Shown here piece by piece: positions 27,268-34,918 of a stretch of DNA of 64,000 nucleotides. A program made the translations under genes and the position numbers. Source of the DNA: Bacteroidota bacterium. Its GTDB lineage: Bacteria; Bacteroidota; Bacteroidia; Chitinophagales; Chitinophagaceae. Position 1 is the first letter of the stretch; every line of letters begins with the position of its first letter. The notes below the pieces were generated by a model. The model was given only the letters and a program-made list of their open reading frames with translations, was not told the DNA's origin and did no database searches. Location of the stretch: positions 1 through 64,000 of the forward strand of contig JAFAEM010000039.1 in assembly GCA_023424015.1 (NCBI GenBank). The letters are read 5' to 3'.

Positions 27268-28605
27268 CTACACCCTTTGAAGAATAAATTGTTCGACTTC
27301 CTTTGTATTCCAATGCTTCTCGATATGGGGCATTAACATCACTTCCTGCATAATTGCATCCTGCTTCATGGCATTGCGGAGAGCATCAGCAAAGTGTATG
27401 TGCGGGTTAAAAGTTACCTGGGAATAAGCAGGTATCCATTTTTCAGGATGCTTCTCATGCAGCCAGGCCTCAATTTTTTTCTGAAGTAAAAACTTTGGAT
27501 CGGTGACTTTTTCGCGCATTTCTGCAAAATTTCCTATGGCCAGGTCGGCAATTGCGTCCGTATCCGGCTTGCGGTTTTCCTGGAATGCTGGTAATATCAA
27601 ATCCCAATTGTGATCAAACTGGTCGATCATTTCATCTAAAACCCGGCAATCTTCAAACCCGCAATTCATACCCTGGCCGAAGAACGGAACGATCGCGTGT
27701 GCCGCATCACCGATAAGGCAAAACCGGTCGCGTATCCAGGGATAGCATTTTACGGTAACAAGTGTCGATACCGGGTTGTTAAGAAACTCATTTTTAAAGT
27801 TGGGCATCAGTGCAACGGCGTCGGGAAAACTGGATTCGAAAAAGATTTCGATCTTTTCAGGAGTATCCAGTTTTGAAAAAGAAGTTTCGCCCTCAATCGG
27901 AAAAAACAAAGTGCAGGTAAATGATCTGTCCTGGTTGGGAAGAGCAATCAGCATATAATCTTTTCGCGGCCAGATATGCAGGGCATTTATTTCCATGGCA
28001 TAGTCACCCGTCGTGGTCGCCGGAATCGTTAGTTCTTTATATCCGCAGTTGATATAATATTGCTGATAGTCGAATTTATCATGCTGGAGCTGATGTTGCA
28101 GCCTGCTGGCAGAATATGCCCCGTCTGCGCCGAAAAGTAATTCAAAATGGACGCTGACAGCATGGTCCTGGTCCTGATGTTCAAAATTAACGACGCTTTT
28201 TGTCCAATCGACAGATACACACTTATGGTTGAAATAAATTTCGACACCATGATGTTCGGCCAGGTCGAGCAGCTTTTTATTTAGTTCTCCACGCGAAACT
28301 GAGTTAATATATTGCCCCAGCTTGCCATAAGGATGAAATCCTGTACTTCCATCGGCATGATGAAGAAATCTTCCGTTCATCGGAATGGATATCTGCTTGA
28401 TTTCTTCCACGAGCCCCAGCTTTTCCAGGGCAAGTAATCCCCGATCGCTCAATGCCAGGTTGATCGAACGGCCGGCAGAAATCTTTTCCCGGCGCATATC
28501 CGGTCTGCGTTCATATATGCGCACCCGGTAACCCCTTTTGGATAAATAAATGGATAATAGAGAACCCACCAGGCCTGCACCGACGATGACTGTATCTTTT
28601 TTCAT
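27268..28605 (-). CDS. kmo: Kynurenine 3-monooxygenase
   Basis: A 445-residue FAD hydroxylase that converts L-kynurenine to 3-hydroxykynurenine with NADPH and O2. The N-terminal Rossmann motif is VGAGLVGSLLSIYLSKRG; RSINLALSDRGLLALEKLG, the second FAD motif FCLIGDAAHAIVPFFGQGMNCGFED (in two parts) and the C-terminal region IEAWLHEKHPEKWIP match KMOs. It is the last of the leftward kynurenine genes, separated from kynU by 134 nt that hold two inverted repeats. Confidence 0.95.
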   Translation of the reverse strand: MKKDTVIVGAGLVGSLLSIYLSKRGYRVRIYERRPDMRREKISAGRSINLALSDRGLLALEKLGLVEEIKQISIPMNGRFLHHADGSTGFHPYGKLGQYINSVSRGELNKKLLDLAEHHGVEIYFNHKCVSVDWTKSVVNFEHQDQDHAVSVHFELLFGADGAYSASRLQHQLQHDKFDYQQYYINCGYKELTIPATTTGDYAMEINALHIWPRKDYMLIALPNQDRSFTCTLFFPIEGETSFSKLDTPEKIEIFFESSFPDAVALMPNFKNEFLNNPVSTLVTVKCYPWIRDRFCLIGDAAHAIVPFFGQGMNCGFEDCRVLDEMIDQFDHNWDLILPAFQENRKPDTDAIADLAIGNFAEMREKVTDPKFLLQKKIEAWLHEKHPEKWIPAYSQVTFNPHIHFADALRNAMKQDAIMQEVMLMPHIEKHWNTKEVEQFILQRV

Positions 28606-28625
28606 ATAGAGTGTTTTTGTCGGGC

Positions 28626-28643
28626 TCCCGATAGCTATCGGGA
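28626..28643. repeat. 18-bp perfect palindrome, dispersed element
   Basis: TCCCGATAGCTATCGGGA is its own reverse complement. It sits 21 nt upstream of the KMO start. A copy with two mismatches lies at 62243-62260, so this is likely a dispersed genomic palindrome; it could also act locally as a hairpin or an operator. Confidence 0.8.
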
Positions 28644-28715
28644 CGGATTGACGTGAAGATTATTATTTAACAGCATTATAGATATTTACTAAATACTAGC
28701 TCTTCTCACATGAGG

Positions 28716-28752
28716 CAACAGCATCACTTGAATAATTGATCAAATGCTGTTG
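28716..28752 (-). other. Inverted repeat over the kynU stop codon
   Basis: CAACAGCAT (28716-28724) and ATGCTGTTG (28744-28752) form a perfect 9-bp stem with a 19-nt loop that includes the kynU stop. A second small inverted repeat, CTCACATGAG, follows. It may be an mRNA stabiliser or attenuator between kynU and kmo. There is no T tract. Confidence 0.5.
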
Positions 28753-30023
28753 ATCGTTCGCTTTACTATCTCACCGAACTTCCATACTTCCCCGAATGTA
28801 TTATACAGTGGAACCGGGGCCACGCGAATAACATTCGGCTCGCGCCAGTCGGCAACTACACCCTGCCTGCTCAGGGCTTCAAAAACCGGTCTCCCTTTTT
28901 CGGGCATCAGTATCGATACCTGGCATCCTCGTTCTTCTTCAATAGAAGGTGTGATAACTTCTATAAGCTTTTTTTCACCGCTGGCGTTTATCTCTTTTAA
29001 TAAATAATGTAAAAACCCCGACAATAGTTTTGATTTCGCGACAAGCCCTTCCATACCCGCTTCAGCAAATATATCCAGCGATGCTTTATGCGCCGCCATA
29101 CTCAGGATCGGTGCATTACTAAGTTGCCAGCCTTCCGCGGTAGGAATGGCGTCAAAACCCTTTTCCATTTTAAACCTTTCGGCTTTATTATGTCCCCACC
29201 AGCCGGCAAAACGCGGCATCGTTTTATTACCGACATGCTTTTCATGAATAAAAACTCCGGAAACGCCACCTGGGCCTGAATTCAAATACTTGTATGAACA
29301 CCAGCATGCGAAGTCCACATCCCAGTCGTGCAGCTGTAAGGCGACATTTCCCACAGCGTGCGCAAGATCAAAACCTGCAACAACCCCTGCACGATGAGCC
29401 GCTTCTGTGATAGATTTCATGTCCAACAACTGACCGGTATAATAATTTATCCCACCAAAAAGTACCAGCGCAACACTGTCACTATATTCCTCAATGGTTG
29501 AAACGATATCTTCGATTCGAAGTATATGTTCTCCCTCCCGTGGAAATACTTCAACAATTGCATCCCCCGGATCAAACCCATGGAACCGGGCTTGTGATTC
29601 AAGAGCATACTGGTCAGACGGAAATGCCCCCCCTTCACAAATGATCCTGTATCGCTGTTTACTGGGGCGATAAAAGCTTACCATGAGCAGATGAAGGTTT
29701 ACTGTAAGCTGGTTCATCACAGCCAGTTCCGCTGGTCGGCTGCCGAGAATTGGAGACAGAAGTTTGGGGAATATTTCATGATAAGAAAACCAGGGCTGCT
29801 TTGCATGAAAATGACCTTCCACGCCAAGCATAGCCCAGTCATCAAGTTCCTGCTGAATATACGCCGAGACCGTTACCGGTTGTAGACCCAGTGAATTTCC
29901 GGTAAAATAAATGGAATCATTCCCGTTGTGCCGGGGAATATGAAATTTCTCCCGAAAACCCTTTAATGGGTCTACCGCATCCATTCGTTGGGCAAACTCC
30001 AGTGTGTTCTGATAGTTTATCAT
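28740..30023 (-). CDS. kynU: Kynureninase
   Basis: A 427-residue PLP enzyme that cleaves 3-hydroxykynurenine (or kynurenine) to 3-hydroxyanthranilate and alanine. The PLP lysine is K245 in WCSYKYLNSGPGG; D219 in GFDLAHAVGN pairs with the pyridine nitrogen. YFTGNSLGLQP and MNQLTVNLHLL are conserved at the N-terminus. It starts 3 nt after the stop of the RidA-type deaminase. Confidence 0.96.
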   Translation of the reverse strand: MINYQNTLEFAQRMDAVDPLKGFREKFHIPRHNGNDSIYFTGNSLGLQPVTVSAYIQQELDDWAMLGVEGHFHAKQPWFSYHEIFPKLLSPILGSRPAELAVMNQLTVNLHLLMVSFYRPSKQRYRIICEGGAFPSDQYALESQARFHGFDPGDAIVEVFPREGEHILRIEDIVSTIEEYSDSVALVLFGGINYYTGQLLDMKSITEAAHRAGVVAGFDLAHAVGNVALQLHDWDVDFACWCSYKYLNSGPGGVSGVFIHEKHVGNKTMPRFAGWWGHNKAERFKMEKGFDAIPTAEGWQLSNAPILSMAAHKASLDIFAEAGMEGLVAKSKLLSGFLHYLLKEINASGEKKLIEVITPSIEEERGCQVSILMPEKGRPVFEALSRQGVVADWREPNVIRVAPVPLYNTFGEVWKFGEIVKRTINSI

Positions 30024-30026
30024 TCT

Positions 30027-30446
30027 TTAATCTTCTATCGTAGCGATCACTTTCAATTCTATCGCGATAGGCGTGGGGAGACTTTTCACTTCAACTGTCG
30101 TGCGACATGCCTGCACTTCCTTAAAATATTCTCCATATACCTTATTATAAACGGGGAAATCAGCTTTCATATTGGTAAGAAAAACTGTGATATCCACCAT
30201 GCTTTCCCAACGACTACCGCTTGCTTCCAGAACGGCTTTCACATTCGCAAACACAGCATGACATTCGGCTTCGATATCATATTTAACTATATTCCCATTC
30301 TCATCAAGTTCAAGCCCCGGTATAGAATTATCAATCGGGTTGCGGGGACCGATCCCGGAAAGGAACAGCAAATTGCCGACCCGCCTCGCATGTGGGTAGG
30401 CTCCCAGCGGTTTCGCCGCTGATGATGTATTAACGATTTTCTGCAC
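30027..30446 (-). CDS. RidA-family 2-aminomuconate deaminase
   Basis: A 139-residue RidA/YjgF protein. The barrel core GAYPHARRVGNLLFLSGIGPR and the active-site stretch ACRTTVEVKSLPTPIAIELKVIA (Arg and Glu) are intact. The insertion IPGLELDENGNIVKYDIEAE is the mark of the 2-aminomuconate deaminase branch (NbaF/AmnD type), which releases ammonia to give 4-oxalocrotonate. Position between AMSDH and kynureninase agrees. The start codon is GTG. It overlaps the upstream lipoprotein gene by 17 nt. Confidence 0.9.
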   Translation of the reverse strand: MQKIVNTSSAAKPLGAYPHARRVGNLLFLSGIGPRNPIDNSIPGLELDENGNIVKYDIEAECHAVFANVKAVLEASGSRWESMVDITVFLTNMKADFPVYNKVYGEYFKEVQACRTTVEVKSLPTPIAIELKVIATIED

Positions 30447-30828
30447 CAGCTTTTTTCTTTAGCTCCTGAAAATGTAAACCCAGGTAGACCAGTGTATTAA
30501 AACTTAAACGGTAACCTTCATTTCTACCTCCGCGATCCACGATCACAAAATTGCAGGCCGAAGCATCCTTATAAAATCCCACCTGCAACAACACTTTTTC
30601 ACCTTTCTTAAAATGAATAGATCCCTGGACGGGGCAATCGGTGATCTGCGGCTTTGTTGTAAATAGTTCTTTAAAGCCTTCAACAACATGCTTTGCGGTA
30701 TCAATATAAGAAAAACCTGTCTGGTGGTCTATCACTTCAATCCTGTCGGCATCTTCAATTTTTTCAGTTATACCATCTCGCGAGCAGGAAAAAAAGATCA
30801 CCAGTGTGATCGCCCAAATTAGTTTCAT
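30430..30828 (-). CDS. Small lipoprotein inside the kynurenine operon, function unknown
   Basis: About 132 residues from the ATG at 30828. A hydrophobic leader ends in FFSCSR, a lipobox-like site that lacks the ideal small residue before Cys. The mature part has VEGFKELFTTKPQITDCPVQG, FKKGEKVLLQVGFYKDASAC and a C-terminal Lys-rich helix. Two Cys in the mature part could form a disulfide. The start overlaps the AMSDH stop by 4 nt (ATGA) and the end overlaps the RidA gene by 17 nt, so it is translated with the pathway genes. I do not recognise the family. A periplasmic or surface lipoprotein in a cytosolic catabolic operon is unexpected. Confidence 0.75.
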   Translation of the reverse strand: MKLIWAITLVIFFSCSRDGITEKIEDADRIEVIDHQTGFSYIDTAKHVVEGFKELFTTKPQITDCPVQGSIHFKKGEKVLLQVGFYKDASACNFVIVDRGGRNEGYRLSFNTLVYLGLHFQELKKKAGAENR

Positions 30829-32288
30829 ATCCGCACACAAATATTTTTTGTTTCAGTAAAAAACCGCAGGGCTTCCCATCCACCCTCACGACCAACCCCA
30901 CTATTCTTCATACCACCGAATGGTGTACGCAGATCCCGCAACAGCCAGCAATTTATCCAAATGATTCCACTATTAAGCCTGGCACCTGCACGATTGGCTT
31001 TTGAAATATCCTGGGTCCAGATAGTTGCCGAAAGACCGTATTGGGTTGCATTCGCAAGCTGCAATGCCTCTTCTTCAGTTTTAAATGACTGTAAAGTAAC
31101 TACAGGTCCGAAGATCTCCTGCTGGTTGGTTTCGCAATCAGGACCTAAACCTTCGATCACGGTGGGTTCAATAAAAAAACCCTTTTCGCAACGTCCCTTG
31201 AGTTTAACGAGATGTCCGCCATAAAGGATCTTTCCACCTTCCTGCCGTGCAGTATCGATACACCGGACAATTTTGGATAAATGTGCTTCACTGACTACAG
31301 CCCCCTGCCGGGTATGATCATCCATCGGGTCACCAACCGTTAGTTGACTGACCCTCGCCACAAAATCCGTTTTAAACTTTTCGTAAATCGTATGTTCAAT
31401 TATTATCCTGCTGCCGCAAAGACAAATCTGGCCCTGGTTGCTGAAGGAAGAATCGATAGTACTCTTTATCATCTTTTCCCAGTCACAGTCGGCAAATATG
31501 ATATTCGGATTCTTCCCGCCGAGCTCAAGCGAAAGTTTTTTAAACTTAGGTGCCGCGAGTGAAGCGATCCTCTCTCCGGCTCTCGTGCTACCGGTAAATG
31601 AAATGGCTTTTATGCCAGGATGCTTTACGATAGCTTCTCCTGCGATGGGCCCGGTACCATGCACAATATTCAAAACTCCATCAGGCAATCCAGCTTCGCT
31701 GCAAATGCGTGCCAGCAGGTGAGCCGTTATGGGTGTGACTTCCGACGGTTTTGCGATCACGCAATTGCCGGCGGCCAGGGCCGGTGCAATTTTCCAGGTA
31801 AACAAATACAATGGAAGATTCCAGGGGGAGATGCAGGCCACAATGCCAATGGGTTGCCGGAGTGTATAGTTGATCGCTTTATCCTCCATTTGATGGCTTT
31901 CGGAAGAGAAATGCATAATACCCGTAGCGAAAAAACGGAAATTGGCGGAAGCCCTGGGAATGTCAACAGATTTGCTCAGCCATAATGGCTTTCCATTGTC
32001 CGTTGTCTCTGCAAAAGCCAGCGCTTCCAAATTTTCATCGATCAGTTCTGCAATGCGGTTCAACACCATGAATCTTTTCTCGACTGGCGTTACAGACCAA
32101 TTGGGAAAAGCTTTCTCCGCAGCCGCAACGGCTTCAGTAACATCTTTTTCATTGCTATCTGGGATGCGACCAATTAATTCACCGGTCGCAGGGTTCACGT
32201 TGTCGATATAATTCTGGGAAACAGGAGCAAAAAATCTTCCGTCGATATAGTTTTCAAGAAATTCAGGTATGCTCAGATCCATGCTCAT
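30825..32288 (-). CDS. 2-aminomuconate 6-semialdehyde dehydrogenase
   Basis: A 487-residue NAD-dependent aldehyde dehydrogenase. The catalytic Cys is C289 in NQGQICLCGSR and the general base Glu is in LSLELGGKN. INCWLLRDLRTPFGGMKNSG, with an Arg in the loop after the Trp-Leu, is the feature that separates 2-aminomuconate and 2-hydroxymuconate semialdehyde dehydrogenases (ALDH8 branch) from betaine-type enzymes. In this operon, 2-aminomuconate semialdehyde from ACMSD is the natural substrate. The ATG at 32288 is preferred; another Met lies two codons later, and a GTG 15 nt earlier is possible. Confidence 0.92.
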   Translation of the reverse strand: MSMDLSIPEFLENYIDGRFFAPVSQNYIDNVNPATGELIGRIPDSNEKDVTEAVAAAEKAFPNWSVTPVEKRFMVLNRIAELIDENLEALAFAETTDNGKPLWLSKSVDIPRASANFRFFATGIMHFSSESHQMEDKAINYTLRQPIGIVACISPWNLPLYLFTWKIAPALAAGNCVIAKPSEVTPITAHLLARICSEAGLPDGVLNIVHGTGPIAGEAIVKHPGIKAISFTGSTRAGERIASLAAPKFKKLSLELGGKNPNIIFADCDWEKMIKSTIDSSFSNQGQICLCGSRIIIEHTIYEKFKTDFVARVSQLTVGDPMDDHTRQGAVVSEAHLSKIVRCIDTARQEGGKILYGGHLVKLKGRCEKGFFIEPTVIEGLGPDCETNQQEIFGPVVTLQSFKTEEEALQLANATQYGLSATIWTQDISKANRAGARLNSGIIWINCWLLRDLRTPFGGMKNSGVGREGGWEALRFFTETKNICVRI

Positions 32289-32311
32289 AATAATTGAAAT
32301 CACTTCATACG

Positions 32312-33097
32312 TTAAATACTTCCCGTACGGCCTCCATCAACGGGTATACTAACGCCATTTACATACGATGAGGCCGGCGATGCCAGGAAAGCGGCTACAG
32401 CTGCTACTTCCGACGCGTCAGCAAATCTTTTCATCGGCACCTCGTCCATCATTCCTTTCTTAATAGTCTCAATAGATTTGCCAGCTTTTGACGTCGTACC
32501 TTCAATCAATGTCTGCAAACGTTGGGTATCGGTAAATCCCGGCAACACATTGTTGACCGTAATATTGTAAACACCCAGTTCATTAGCCATCGTCTTGGCC
32601 CACGAAGCCACAGCACCACGAATGGTATTGGAAACACCCAGGTTCTTCAAAGGAATTTTTACTGATGTGGAAATAACATTGATGATGCGGCCATACCCTT
32701 CTTTTCGCATACCGGGAATGACTGCCTTGCTAAGGATATGATTGCAAATAAGATGTTGGTTGAAGGTGTCCAAAAAAGCAGCTTCGGTTGCCTCCGTGAT
32801 CGGACCACCGCGAGGGCCTCCTGTGTTATTCACGAGAATATGAGCGTCATGCCCGGCAATGAAATTCTCAATGATTTCTCTTAACTGATCTGGTTTTGAA
32901 AAATCTGCTACCAGGTAGCCATGTATTTGCCTGAGAGCAATATCAAGGGATTGAACCACTGTTTTCAGAGCATCTTCATTTCTTGCGATTAAAGTGCAAT
33001 TGGCACCCAGCAAAGCCAGTTCTTCCGCAATAGCACGTCCTATACCTTGCGTACTGCCACAGATGATCGCGTTTTTTCCTTCAAGGGATAGATTCAT
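32312..33097 (-). CDS. Short-chain dehydrogenase-like protein without the catalytic Tyr/Lys
   Basis: A 261-residue SDR fold. The dinucleotide motif is CGSTQGIG (14-20 as GxxxGxG) and VNNTGG replaces NNAG. Ser143/Ser145 are near the usual catalytic Ser, but where YxxxK belongs the sequence reads SNTIR (156-160), so both Tyr and Lys are lost. Similar proteins are filed as beta-ketoacyl-ACP-reductase-like SDRs with an imperfect tetrad. It is the first gene of the leftward kynurenine operon and sits back to back with HAAO. It may reduce a C=C bond, such as that of 4-oxalocrotonate or 2-aminomuconate, but this is only a hypothesis. Confidence 0.82.
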   Translation of the reverse strand: MNLSLEGKNAIICGSTQGIGRAIAEELALLGANCTLIARNEDALKTVVQSLDIALRQIHGYLVADFSKPDQLREIIENFIAGHDAHILVNNTGGPRGGPITEATEAAFLDTFNQHLICNHILSKAVIPGMRKEGYGRIINVISTSVKIPLKNLGVSNTIRGAVASWAKTMANELGVYNITVNNVLPGFTDTQRLQTLIEGTTSKAGKSIETIKKGMMDEVPMKRFADASEVAAVAAFLASPASSYVNGVSIPVDGGRTGSI

Positions 33098-33102
33098 GAA
33101 GT

Positions 33103-33110
33103 CAAACCTA
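33103..33110 (-). promoter_or_regulatory. -7 box (TAGGTTTG) of the leftward kynurenine operon
   Basis: A perfect TAnnTTTG match on the minus strand, 5 nt before the ATG of the SDR gene. The whole divergent gap to HAAO (33098-33150) is only 53 nt, so both transcripts are probably controlled from the same short region. Confidence 0.5.
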
Positions 33111-33150
33111 AGGAAATTGTTGTAATTTTCTCAGATCAAAAAAATCAAAC

Positions 33151-33672
33151 ATGGCAGTGCTTGCCCCTTTTAATTTAAAGAAATGGATCGATGAACACCG
33201 CGACCTGCTGAAGCCTCCGGTGGGTAACCAGTGTATTTATAAAGACGCGGAAAACTTTATCGTGATGGTCGTAGGCGGTCCAAACGCGAGAAAGGATTAT
33301 CACTACAACGAAAGCGAAGAGCTTTACTACCAGGTGGAAGGCAATATCGTTTTGAAGATCATAGACGACGGCATGCCAAAATCAATCCCGATCAATGAGG
33401 GTGATATGTTTCTTTTACCACCCAAAACCCCGCATTCCCCTCAACGCGGCCCCAATACAGTTGGTCTCGTTATTGAAAAAATAAGGGAGGATGAAGAAGA
33501 TGAAAAGGATGCGTTTATGTGGTTTTGCGAAAATTGTGGAAATAAGTTGCATGAGGACAGTTTATTCGTAAAAGATATTGTCAGCCAGTTACCGCCTGTT
33601 ATGAACAAATTCTGGAACAGCCAGGAGCTCCGCACCTGTAAAAGTTGTGGCACAGTGATGGAGAAACCTTGA
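33151..33672 (+). CDS. nbaC: 3-hydroxyanthranilate 3,4-dioxygenase
   Basis: A 173-residue cupin dioxygenase that opens 3-hydroxyanthranilate to 2-amino-3-carboxymuconate semialdehyde (ACMS). The Fe(II) ligands H51, E57 and H95 are all present (KDYHYNESEELYY and PKTPHSPQR), as are substrate-binding R47 and R99. Four Cys (CENC at 126-129, CKSC at 163-166) form the rubredoxin-like second iron site seen in bacterial enzymes. It is divergent from the SDR gene by 53 nt. Confidence 0.97.
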   Translation: MAVLAPFNLKKWIDEHRDLLKPPVGNQCIYKDAENFIVMVVGGPNARKDYHYNESEELYYQVEGNIVLKIIDDGMPKSIPINEGDMFLLPPKTPHSPQRGPNTVGLVIEKIREDEEDEKDAFMWFCENCGNKLHEDSLFVKDIVSQLPPVMNKFWNSQELRTCKSCGTVMEKP

Positions 33673-33726
33673 TTTGGCATACGGATTCAAAATACTTATA
33701 AAATTTTAGTGACCTATTTTTGGCTT

Positions 33727-33820
33727 AATGTAGTTGAATGTAGTTGAACATAGTTTAATATTGTATGGCAGCATTGAACAAACTTCAACAATCTTCAACC
33801 ACCTTTCAACAATATTCAAC
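33727..33820. repeat. Phased GTTGAA / TTCAAC motif array between HAAO and ACMSD
   Basis: The left part has GTTGAA at 33733 and 33743, then a degenerate GTTTAA at 33753. The right part has TTCAAC at 33784, 33794, 33805 and 33815. The spacing is 10-11 bp, one helical turn, and the two halves are inverted. This could form an imperfect hairpin or be an array of protein sites. The rest of the 231-nt gap (33673-33903) shows only an AT-rich tract before the ACMSD start. Confidence 0.75.
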
Positions 33821-33903
33821 CCGATGGTTTCCTTAGACAATAAGCTTTAATTCACTGTTTTTTTTAACTTTTTTACACGTTTTTTATCGAAAATTGAAAC
33901 TCA

Positions 33904-34896
33904 GTGAAAATTGACATCCACACGCATATCATGCCGGAACAAATGCCGAACTGGACAAAGAAGTTCGGGTATGGAGAGTTTATTCATCTCGAGCATCGTA
34001 ATTGTGATGCCTGTATGATGAAAGGCGATAAACTTTTCCGCGTAGTGGAAGAAAATTGTTTTCGGGAAGATGTTAGGATAAAGGACATGGACCAAACTGG
34101 CGTAGATGTCCAGGTCTTGTCAACTATCCCCGTTTTGTTCAATTACTGGGCAAAACCACTGGATGCTTTGGAGACCTCCCGTTTTTTTAACGATCATATC
34201 GCCGGGATCGCCGGCAAAAACCCCGAACGATTTATCGGACTGGGTACGGTGCCCTTACAGGATACTGACATGGCCATACAGGAAATGGAACGCTGCATAA
34301 AGGAATTGAAAATGCCGGGGCTTGAGATCGGTTCGAATATCAATGGGATTAACTTATCAGATAAAAAGTTTTTTCCTTTTTTCCAGGCAGCAGAGCAACT
34401 CAATTGCGCTTTGTTTATACATCCCTGGGATATGATGGGCCAGGAACAAATGCAACAATACTGGCTTCCCTGGCTGGTAGGCATGCCTGCAGAGACAAGC
34501 CGGGCTATATGTTCCATGATCTTCGGTGGCGTCTTTGCCAGGTATCCCCGGCTACGTGTAGCCTTTGCACATGGCGGAGGTTCATTTGCATTTACACTGG
34601 GGAGGATAGAACATGGCTACCAGGTGAGACCCGACCTGGTAGCGATTGATAATAACATAAATCCACGCGACTATCTCGGCAGGTTCTGGGTCGATAGTCT
34701 CGTGCATGACAAATCTGCCTTTGAATTCCTGTTATCCACCATAGGTGAAAATCATATCTGCATCGGTAGCGACTACCCATTCCCACTTGGTGAAGCAGTT
34801 CCGGGTGAGTTGATTGATCAATTAGATGCGAGCAGAGAGATCATGGACAAGTTGCAATTCAAAAATGCCAGGAAATGGTTGGGATTAAAAGATTAA
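33904..34896 (+). CDS. 2-amino-3-carboxymuconate 6-semialdehyde decarboxylase (ACMSD)
   Basis: A 330-residue amidohydrolase-fold decarboxylase with one Zn. Metal ligands are H6 and H8 (DIHTHIMPE), H173 (FIHPWDMMG), H223 (FAHGGGSF) and D290 (IGSDYPFPLGE). R46 and R234 are placed like the substrate-binding Arg residues of the Pseudomonas enzyme. It removes CO2 from ACMS and so steers flow away from spontaneous quinolinate formation. The start codon is GTG; MKIDIHTH is the family start. It follows HAAO on the same strand. Confidence 0.95.
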   Translation: MKIDIHTHIMPEQMPNWTKKFGYGEFIHLEHRNCDACMMKGDKLFRVVEENCFREDVRIKDMDQTGVDVQVLSTIPVLFNYWAKPLDALETSRFFNDHIAGIAGKNPERFIGLGTVPLQDTDMAIQEMERCIKELKMPGLEIGSNINGINLSDKKFFPFFQAAEQLNCALFIHPWDMMGQEQMQQYWLPWLVGMPAETSRAICSMIFGGVFARYPRLRVAFAHGGGSFAFTLGRIEHGYQVRPDLVAIDNNINPRDYLGRFWVDSLVHDKSAFEFLLSTIGENHICIGSDYPFPLGEAVPGELIDQLDASREIMDKLQFKNARKWLGLKD

Positions 34897-34918
34897 AACA
34901 AGTATCCGGCTTCAAACT

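Noticed and set aside
30027..30446. Generic RidA imine deaminase
   Set aside because: The IPGLELDENGNIVKYD insertion and the operon position favour the 2-aminomuconate deaminase branch.
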